Of a DNA stretch of 64,000 nucleotides, positions 56,938 through 64,000 are shown piece after piece. The translations under genes were made by a program, and so were the position numbers. The notes below the pieces were generated by a model. It saw only the letters and a list, made by a program, of their open reading frames with translations, did not search any database and was not told the DNA's origin. This DNA comes from Bathynomus jamesi. Lineage: Eukaryota; Arthropoda; Malacostraca; Isopoda; Cirolanidae. The DNA lies in NCBI GenBank assembly GCA_023014485.1, contig JAJOZX010000999.1, positions 581,001 through 645,000 of the forward strand. The letters run 5' to 3'. How positions within the stretch are numbered: the stretch's first letter is position 1; every line of letters begins with the position of its first letter.

Positions 56938-59053
56938 TTATGGGGTGGGTGGGCCGATCGGGCGGCCCGAGATTAACAAGGGGATTGGAAAGCCCCGGGG
57001 TCCAACGGGGGACGCCGAACGAGGGCGAAGGCGAGGGTCACCCCGACGATGGGGCGATGTGGAACCAGACGCCGGCAAGTCCTCCAGAAGAGGAGTCACC
57101 CGGACATCCGGGGGAGAGTGATGCATAGAAGGGGATGCGAGGGGTATCCAGAAGGCCCCTCCCTTCCCCGGAGGTGCAGGGGAGGCAGGACTACGAGGGG
57201 GAGTGGAAAATGATACCTCACCCGGAGGTACAGGTAGGTCGAGGAGAGTGATGGGGCGGGTCAAGCGCGGGGGCGTGCACGTCCCACCCACGCCGACCAG
57301 GCGGGCGAGTTCCCCCTCCAGTGGGTCCATCGATCGGGCCGGAGAGGGATGTATCTCAGCCCCCACCACGAGGGCCGTCGAGGACCTCAGGGGGGAGCGT
57401 TCATAACAGTTGCGCAGTGGGGACGATGAGGACACCGGGGCGGTAGAGCGAAGGGGGCGTTTGTGTTTGGGAGAGGAAGGTGATGCGAGGCCTATGGCCT
57501 CGAACCTTTCGGGGTCGCTAATGGCGCGGCGCTTGCGGCCCTTACCCCTCCGTCGTGCGGCCCGCATGGGTGACGGCGGGTCACGATCCGGAATGGGGGT
57601 GGCCGAAGGCGCCGGTGGAGAGGGCGTAGAAGGGGCAGGGGGGGTTGTCGACGAAGCATCGGCGTTCGCGGAGGGAGCACGTGGGGACGCGCTGGTAGTA
57701 CGGGGAGCCGCGGTAGGAGTCCGCTGGGCGGCAGAGGATGGACTGGGAGTAGCGGACACGGTGGGTGGAGGCGCGTTGGGAACCGCCGGTGAGGACGGGG
57801 TCTGAGCCGGCGGCGGCCGGGAACGGAGAGCCTCGGCGTACGAGGTACCACGCCGGGCCTCGCAGCCACGCAACCGGTCCCGCGCCTCCCGAGCGCTGAG
57901 AAACTCTGATGAACAGAGGGCCCGAACCTCCCTCTCAAAGAGGAAGGACGGACAAGAGCGGGATGAAGCAGGGTGTGGTCCATGGCAGTTGGTGCAGGAA
58001 GGAGGAGCAGTACAGGGCAAGGGGTGGGGAGGGCCGCCGCAGCGGACACACAACGGGGCCGGCTGACGACAGGAGCTACTCACGTGGCCAAACCTATTGC
58101 ACTGAAAACAGCGCGTAGGATCTGGCACGTATGGTCGAACCGAGAATTCGCACGCTCGTCTCTCACCAAAGCCCCAGAATACCGAAACGGGGGGCACCAG
58201 TGAGTCGAAAGTGAGGAGCAGGCGAGGAGAAGGGGCGGATGGGGATCGCGATCTGTCGGGAAGGCGGTACACTCTCACAACACCCTGGGAGGCGAGGTCA
58301 ATCTGGAGGTCTTCCACCGGGATAGGTAGAAGACGAGCAGCGTAGATTGTGCCCTGGCACTGATTGAGGCGGGGGTGGGGGGACACCGTGATCCCGCAGC
58401 CCAGGACATTGGGGATAGCGAGCAGAGAGGGGGTTTCGACAGAGGAACGCGACCTTATCAGAATGGAGCCATCCCTCTGAGGCCGAAGGTCAAAACGAGC
58501 CGTCCCCGTCACCCCATGGATCGCTCGAAAGAGGCGTTCACGGTTAGTGGGGAGGGGCTTGGAGGAGGAGGGGCGGAGGACGAGAACTTGTCCACCGTCC
58601 TAAGGCAGAGCGGAGCCGTCGGGCCAAACACCACCGGTACTTCGAGGGGACGGGGAGACGAGAAAGGCGGACGGCGACGTCGGGTCCCACGTCCCCCAGG
58701 GGCCGAGGGGGCCGGGGGCGATGAGGCCCGACCGGAGTGGGAGGCGACCGGGCCGTGGGCTTCCCACCTGAGGGCGAAAAAGCAGGTGGGTCCCTATCGG
58801 GACATGGAATATGGGGGGATCCAGGGGTCGGGGGGTCCACTGCAGGTCCATCCGCCACTGGCGGGGGTCGGGCAGCGGCGCCACGAGCCTGGGGAAGAGA
58901 GGGAGAGGAGGTGTCGGCAAGAAGAGCAGACGGGGTGGGCGAGGGCTGCCGACTGCCCTTACCAGACCCAAGGTCCAAAGAGGTAGTCAGAGGGAGGTCA
59001 GATGCACAAGCCAGGTCGTCAACAAGGTCCATTAGATTTGTAAATGTTTCCAT
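56938..59053 (-). pseudogene. LINE copy 4 ORF1 with three CCHC knuckles
   Basis: Start METFTNLMDLVDDLA at 59053, preceded by AT-rich bases on an otherwise GC-rich 5' UTR. Proline-rich linker, then from about 58600 a globular part (ERLFRAIHGVTGTARFDL, RVYRLPD). Knuckles at about 58110-57930: CFQCNRFGHVSSSC, CVRCGGPPHPLPC and CTNCHGPHPASSRSC. A long Pro/Ser/Ala-rich tail ends at 56938, about 30 bases from the ORF2 endonuclease start. One shift near 58600-58640 separates two open blocks. Confidence 0.8.
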
Positions 59054-59845
59054 AAAAAAAAAATTATTTTTGTTTCGCGCCCGGGGCCGCGGGAACCGAT
59101 TACCCAGGGCCCAAGGGGACCAAGCGCACGCCGGCGGGGGATGGGTGCCTCGTCCCATGTAGGTACCCCCTTTTCAAAAGGGGCCCTTGCAGCGTCGAAA
59201 GTTCTCCCCCGCCGGCAGCAAAGACCAAGGCCCCCCAGGGTCTCAGGCCCGGGCACCCTACCAGCCAACTTAGTCCGGCCCCAGCCATGGGAGCGAGACC
59301 CCCAGCGACCAGCCCCGGCAGTCCACGGGGCGCGCGAAGTGAACAGAGAAAGCAGAAAAAACAGAGGGGGCAAGGAAGAGGGGAAAGAGGGGAAGACAGG
59401 AAAGAGGGGGCTGTAGGATAGCAGGGTATGCTAAAAGTCTACTTCGCAACCGGGCTGGGGACCCGGCAGGGCCCCCAGCCGCGGCTGACCCCCCTCGCCA
59501 CATGGAGGCAGGAGCCCGCGGGCGATCCACCCCAGAAAGACCGCCCGCGGGGAGGGATATATATATATATATATATAACTTGCATGAATTTTAAATGTTT
59601 AAATTTATTTTTTAATTTTACAAAATAAATGTTTTCATTTCAAAATGTTTTCATTAATAACTTGCATGAATTCTAAATGTTTAAATTTAATTTTTAATTT
59701 TACAAAATAAATGTTTTCATTAATTTTTCATTTTTTTTTCTGCTCCTATGTATGAGTTGTCCTAGGTATGAGTTGTCCGGATATGAGTTGTCTGGGTATA
59801 AGTTGTCCTGGTATGAGCTGTCCTGGTATGAACTGTCCTAGAACC

Positions 59846-60123
59846 CACCAAGGGAACGGATAGGGTTTAGCATGCGCAGGGCGAGAGCAGGAGCGGAGGA
59901 AGAGGCCTGACAGCCATAGTCTAATTTACTTTGGACCAAGGAGTGGTAGAGTCGCCAAAGGGTGTGGCGGTTAGCACACCAATCAGTAGGGGAAAGGAAC
60001 TTCAAAAGGGTGCATGTCTGAAAGCACGAAGCCTTTAGTGACTTCAGGTAGGGAGTCCACGAGAGACGGGAATCAAGGAGGAGACCTAAGAATCTAGTTT
60101 TGGGGACTACAGGGAGCGGTGAT

Positions 60124-60124
<1 letters not shown>
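59846..60124 (-). pseudogene. LINE copy 3, upstream segment
   Basis: Matches 37145-37440 of copy 1 (the RT-to-RNase H region), continuing the sequence cut at 48750. At 60124 it ends at GATCCA in a GA-rich stretch, where an L2-like LINE tail begins. Confidence 0.75.

Positions 60125-60125
<1 letters not shown>

Positions 60126-60187
<62 letters not shown>
60126..60187. repeat. (GA)n tail of LINE A
   Basis: About 31 GA units, the terminal simple repeat of the minus-strand LINE. The interrupted host LINE (copy 3) has a GAGAGAG stretch at the matching place in copy 1, so the tail sits on a pre-existing GA tract. Confidence 0.85.
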
Positions 60188-60189
<2 letters not shown>

Positions 60190-60282
60190 ACAAGGAGTTA
60201 CAAGGAAAAGAAGTACCTCAAAAGGCCTTGCGGCCCATACCGAGGAGGTACCAATGGCAACGGGTGCCAGGGAAAATTTTCT

Positions 60283-62147
60283 ACACACTCAAATAGTGTG
60301 CAAGATTTGGTCTAACCTTTTCTTGAACTGATCCACACAGGAACTGTTCAAAACTGCTGAAGGTAACCTGTTCCACGTGTCACAGATCTTATACGTAAAG
60401 GAATTCCCACACACACTAGTCCTAAACCGTTTCAAATCCAACTTCTAACCATTGTTGCGAGTTGGGTTATCATTTAAACTAAACATGCTTCTAAAATCAA
60501 CATCGATGAACCCGCGTAAGAGCTTGAAAACCTCGATCAGTTGACCGCGCAGCCTCCGAGTTTCCAGCGAAAACAAGTTCAGGGCGCGTAACCGTCGATT
60601 GTAGCCCATATGCCTAACGGAAGGGATTAACTTTGTGGCCCTCGCCTGCACTCGCTCCAGCCTCTCAATATCTTTCCTAAGGGTGGGCGACCAGAACTGC
60701 ACAGCATACTCCAGGTGCGGCCGAACCAGGGAATTGTACAGAGAGAGCACAATCTCCTTGTTCCGAAACTGAAATTGCCTCCTGATATAATCCAATAGTT
60801 TCTGGGCTTTCTTTTCCACCTCTACGCACTGTTTCGTAAACTTAAGGTCGCTCCTAATTAGCACACCCGAGTCCTTTTCTAAATCAGTCACCTCGATATT
60901 ACTCCCCAACATCGAGTAGTCCGACTTGGGATTGGCGTAGCCAATGTGCATCACTTTGCATTTACCCAAGTTAAACGGCATTTGCCATTTTTCGGACCAC
61001 TTTCCTATCCTACCTAGGTCCGCACGCAGTTCCTCGATCGCTTCGGGCGTCCCAACATTGGCCCCAAGCTTGGTGTCATCAGCGAATTTGGCGATCCGAC
61101 TGACGATGCCACCGTCTATATCATTTATGTAAATGATAAACAACAGTGGCCCCAAAACGGAACCCTGAGGAACCCCACTAGTGACCGAGGCCCAAACCGA
61201 ACTAGCCCCTTTAATTACAACCCTCTGCCGCCTATTCCTCAGCCAGTTTTCAATCCACCTACCTATTTCCCCACCGATACCCAGCGCGCGCACTTTCGCC
61301 ATTAGCCGGCGGTGAGGTACCTTATCAAAGGCTTTCTGAAAGTCGAGATAAAGTATATCAATCGCCCTACTCTTATCATACTCACTCAACATGACGTGGA
61401 AAAACTCGAGCGAGTTGGTGAGACACGACCTATGCCGTCTAAACCCATGTTGGGAGTCCCCAAGCAGCTTGTAGGAATCCAAATGGTCAACGATCCTATC
61501 CGCTATTATCCCCTCTAATAATTTACCTACAACTGAAGTGAGACTAATGGGACGATAGTTCCCTGGACTTTCGTGATCCTTTTCTTAAAGATAGGGGTCA
61601 CATTGGCTTCCCTCCAGTCACCAGGCACCTGGCCCGTCTCCAACGATTTGTTGAAGACTGTAGCCAGGTGGGGAGCCACCTGGTCGCGCACTTCTCGCAA
61701 CATTCTGGGGAGAAACTGGTCTGGCCCAGGAGCCTTAAACGCGCTCAGTTTGTCTATTCTATCGACAACGACTGTCGCGGTACATCGAACACTATCCAGG
61801 CCAGCACCTTCGTGCCTCACGCCTGGCTCGGGGATGACGCGGGTATCTTCCATGGTGAACACTCCCGCAAAGTACTCATTAAGAACATTAGCGAACATTA
61901 GCTTCTAATGGGCCTTCTACTATTAACATAACTGAAGAACTCCTTAGGGTTCCCCTTGCAGAGGCTTGCCACCCGTAGTTCTTCGTTACGTTTCGCTAGC
62001 CTAACCTTCGCCTTCACTTCCCTACACAGGCGGACATACGCTTCAGTGTTCTCATGGGAACGATTGGCCTTCGCCCTCCTATACGCTACTTTCCTATTTC
62101 GGATAGCCGAAGCGATGTCACGATTGAACCACTTAGGCTGCGTTGAA
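60283..62147 (-). pseudogene. L2-like LINE A ORF2: linker, RT and C-terminus
   Basis: 62147-61898: linker with QPKWFNRDIA and CKGNPKEFFSY. 61898-61527: KAPGPDQFLPRML and ANVTPIFKK. 61482-60445: 345 open codons with SQHGFRRHRSC, LDFQKAFDKVPH, SGVPQGSVLGPLLF and the intact box FADDTKLG, then QMPFNLGKCKVMHIGY, RRQFQFRNKE and SLETRRLRGQL. One frame change lies near 61555 (a short A run). A TAG near 60447 interrupts the C-terminus, which otherwise continues as KLDLKRFRTSVCGNSF to about 60283. The RT core appears intact; the endonuclease is missing by 5' truncation. Confidence 0.9.
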
Positions 62148-62149
62148 GG

Positions 62150-62183
<34 letters not shown>

Positions 62184-64000
62184 GAGAGAGTTACAAGGAC
62201 AAGAGGAAGCCTCAAAGACCTTTTGGTCCACTCTGGGAGGTTCCTGTTATTAAAAGTTTATTTTTCTTTCAACTATCCTACAGTAGTAAAAACTGGATAG
62301 AAAAGTAGAAGGCTCTCTCCCCACCCTCCGCTCCCTCCCTGCCAGAGGCAGGTACGGAAAAAGGTTGAAGAAAATACCTTGACCCTGGAAAAGTAACCAA
62401 GGAAATTTTACAGGAAAGTGGAGAATATATAAATAGCTCTATATTTAGCTTGCTCACAGAGACACCGTGCAAGCGAACTCCTGCAGAGTTCTCTTATGTT
62501 TTAATCTTAAACTATGAGAGTATTCAGTACTTTGTCTAGCCTATTTTAAACACATTTACACTATGACTGGAAACAACCTCTGAGGAAGTTGGTTCCAGAT
62601 ATTAACTATTTTATAGGAAAAGAAATTTCCGCAGACAGAGGTCCTAAATGTCTTTAGTTCCAGTTTAAACCCATTATTTCTTGTCGGATTGGCATTAAGT
62701 GAGAATAAGTTTCTGTAATCTACCCTGTCTATTCCTTTGAGCATCTTGAAGACTTGAATAAGCTGACCCGCAACCTCCTCGTCTCTAAGCTAAACAGATT
62801 TAGGCGCTCCAATCTCCGTTGGTAGCTTTGCATTCTCATGAAGGGATCAATTTTGTAGCCCTTGCTTGTACTCTTTCTAACCTTTCTATGTCCTTCCTGA
62901 GGGATGGAGACCAAAACTGCGCACAGTATTCCAGTTGAGGTCTGACTAGAGAATTATAAAGAGACATTACAGTCTCCTTGTTCCGAAACTGGAACTGTCT
63001 TTTAATATAACCTAATAATTTTAAGGCCCTCTTTTCGACTTCTGCACAGTGCTTCGACGGTTTCAGATCGTTGCTGATATAGACTCCTAAGTCTTTCTCT
63101 AGATCGTCTCAGTCAAGTTCCTTCCCAAGAGAGAGTAATCGGTCTTCGGGTTTTTATAACCTATGTGCATTACCTTACATTTGTCCAAGTTGAATGGCAT
63201 CTGCCAAGTAGCAGACCATTCGCCCAACCTGTCAAGATCGTTCTGAAGCGTTCTTACGCCCTCCTCAGTACCTACACTACTTCCTAATTTCGTATCGTCT
63301 GCAAATTTGGAGATTGCACTTAGAAGCCCGACGTCTATATCGTTAATATAGATGATAAAAAGTAAAGGACCCAGAACGGAACCCTGTGGGACACCACTGG
63401 TGACGGGCGCCCACTCCGAAGCCACTCCATTTATTACCACTCTCTGCTTTCTATCTTTTAACCAATCCTCAATCCAGTTGGAAACGAGCCCGGTGATTCC
63501 TAGTCCTTTGACTTTAGCTATCAATCTAGCGTGAGGGACTTTGTCAAAGGCTTTTTGAAAGTCGAGATACACTATATCTATTGCCCTACTTGCATCGTAC
63601 AGTGTATGCATATTATGGAAAAACTCTAACAGGTTTGTCAGACAGGATCTATGTCGCCTAAATCCATGTTGAGAATAAAAAATTAGATTGTTAGATTCAA
63701 GGTGATACACAATACGTTTTGTAATGATGGATTCCAACAGTTTGCCGACAACTGATGTTAAACTGATCGGGCGATAATTACAAGGATTTTCCCTATCACC
63801 CTTTTTAAAGATTGGTGTTACATTTGCTAACTTCCAGTCGGTTGGAACTTTCCCTAACTCGATTGATTGTTTGAATATGGTTACTAAGTCGTCAACAACA
63901 TTGTGGCTAACCTCTTTTAATACCCTTGGAAGAAATAAGTCGGGCCAGGTGATTTGTATTTGTTCATCTTATCAATTAATTGCTGTACCTCATTTCTCGT
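62148..64000 (-). pseudogene. L2-like LINE B ORF2, running off the window
   Basis: It begins beyond 64000. KSPGPDLF and ANVTPIFKKG lead to 63737-63099 with SQHGFRRHRSC, LDFQKAFDKVPH, SGVPQGSVLGPLLF and FADDTKLG intact. After a one-base change near 63105 come QFRFRNKE and SLYNSLVRPQLEY, and after further shifts near 62880 and 62745 the C-terminus NNGFKLELKTFRTSVCGNFF, ending near 62556. The 3' UTR ends in CTTGTAACTC plus (CT)n at 62148-62190, the same end as LINE A. The two differ enough to be separate insertions of related lineages. Confidence 0.85.

Larger units (their letters stand above)
53067..59556 (-). mobile_element. GC-rich RNase H-bearing LINE (copy 4, separate family), about 6.5 kb, near full length
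   Basis: Minus strand from 59556 to a poly(A) tail (the T runs at 53067-53097). Composition is much richer in G and C than the surroundings. 5' UTR about 500 bases, ORF1 59053-56938, ORF2 about 56905-53231. It is inserted into the (TA)n of the MITE, so the duplication cannot be separated from the target. Same domain plan as copies 1-3 but different sequence. Confidence 0.9.
48751..59845. mobile_element. MITE with tandem-repeated ends, copy 2, holding two younger elements
   Basis: The left part (48751-49200) and right part (53000-53066 and 59557-59845) match copy 1. Flanks are CACCCAGGG (48742-48750) and CACCAAGGG (59846-59854), a 9-bp duplication with one change. The hAT-like element entered at GCGTACAG in the palindrome arm, and the GC-rich LINE entered the internal (TA)n. 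Without them the MITE is about 0.8 kb. Confidence 0.85.
60126..62147 (-). mobile_element. L2-like LINE A, 5'-truncated, with (CT)n tail
   Basis: The minus-strand element ends in (CT)n (60126-60187 on the plus strand as GA repeats), preceded by CTTGTAACTC. Its 5' end is truncated inside the linker at 62147, exactly where the tail of LINE B starts. Confidence 0.9.

Noticed and set aside
55642..57128. Plus-strand glycine/arginine-rich frames opposite LINE copy 4
   Set aside because: Same reason: antisense frames of a GC-rich minus-strand ORF.
60094..60331. Frames with long RE/LS dipeptide repeats
   Set aside because: They are translations of the (GA)n tail of LINE A.
1..64000. Host protein-coding gene or conserved operon-like system
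   Set aside because: Every long frame with recognisable motifs belongs to a transposable element; the remaining frames lack motifs, and I cannot support a host gene.

Overview
The window is eukaryotic repeat DNA, and I found no convincing host gene in it. Almost every long coding stretch belongs to a transposable element, usually broken by frameshifts, stops or younger insertions. The mix of L2-clade LINEs with dinucleotide tails, RNase H-bearing LINEs with CCHC knuckles, BEL/Pao, many hAT elements, abundant (TA)n/(CA)n/(GA)n runs and TTAGG-like motifs suggests an arthropod, perhaps a decapod crustacean. That assignment is inference from general knowledge; no marker gene is present.

Left part (1-14056). 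A minus-strand L2-like reverse transcriptase (1-1044, continued at 5332-5433) is split by a 4.28 kb terminal-inverted-repeat transposon (1045-5327) with 4-bp target duplications and a decayed gene of a family I cannot place. A second unplaced transposon (6258-8973), carrying a three-exon CxxC-rich gene, sits in a tandem repeat whose neighbouring unit preserves the empty site. Then comes an L2 ORF1/endonuclease relic (9660-11770) interrupted by a 0.6 kb MITE and a 0.63 kb nested palindrome, followed by unassigned DNA.

Middle (13903-35841). A BEL/Pao LTR retrotransposon (14057-21259) lies inside a hAT-like MITE. A hAT transposase relic (22140-23722) lies inside another hAT MITE (21717-23734). 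A large hAT (25917-32550, minus) is split by a second hAT (28502-32322, plus). Next come a relic of another DDE transposase family (32630-34200), itself containing a dimeric GC-rich hAT MITE, and a diverged second copy of the CxxC gene (34203-35600).

Right part (35842-64000). Three RNase H-bearing LINEs of one family lie head to tail on the minus strand. The third (about 46700-60124) is split by two copies of a MITE with tandem-repeated ends (47443-48238 and 48751-59845). The second MITE is itself split by a hAT-like transposon (49201-52999) and by a GC-rich LINE of about 6.5 kb (53067-59556). Two L2-like LINEs with (CT)n tails follow (60126-62147 and 62148 to the window end).

The elements do not form a pathway; they form a stratified record of insertions. 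Seven target-site duplications and two sites where removing an insert restores an open frame let much of the insertion order be read from sequence. Many frame breaks in the youngest elements are single-base indels at short homopolymers, so some may be assembly errors.
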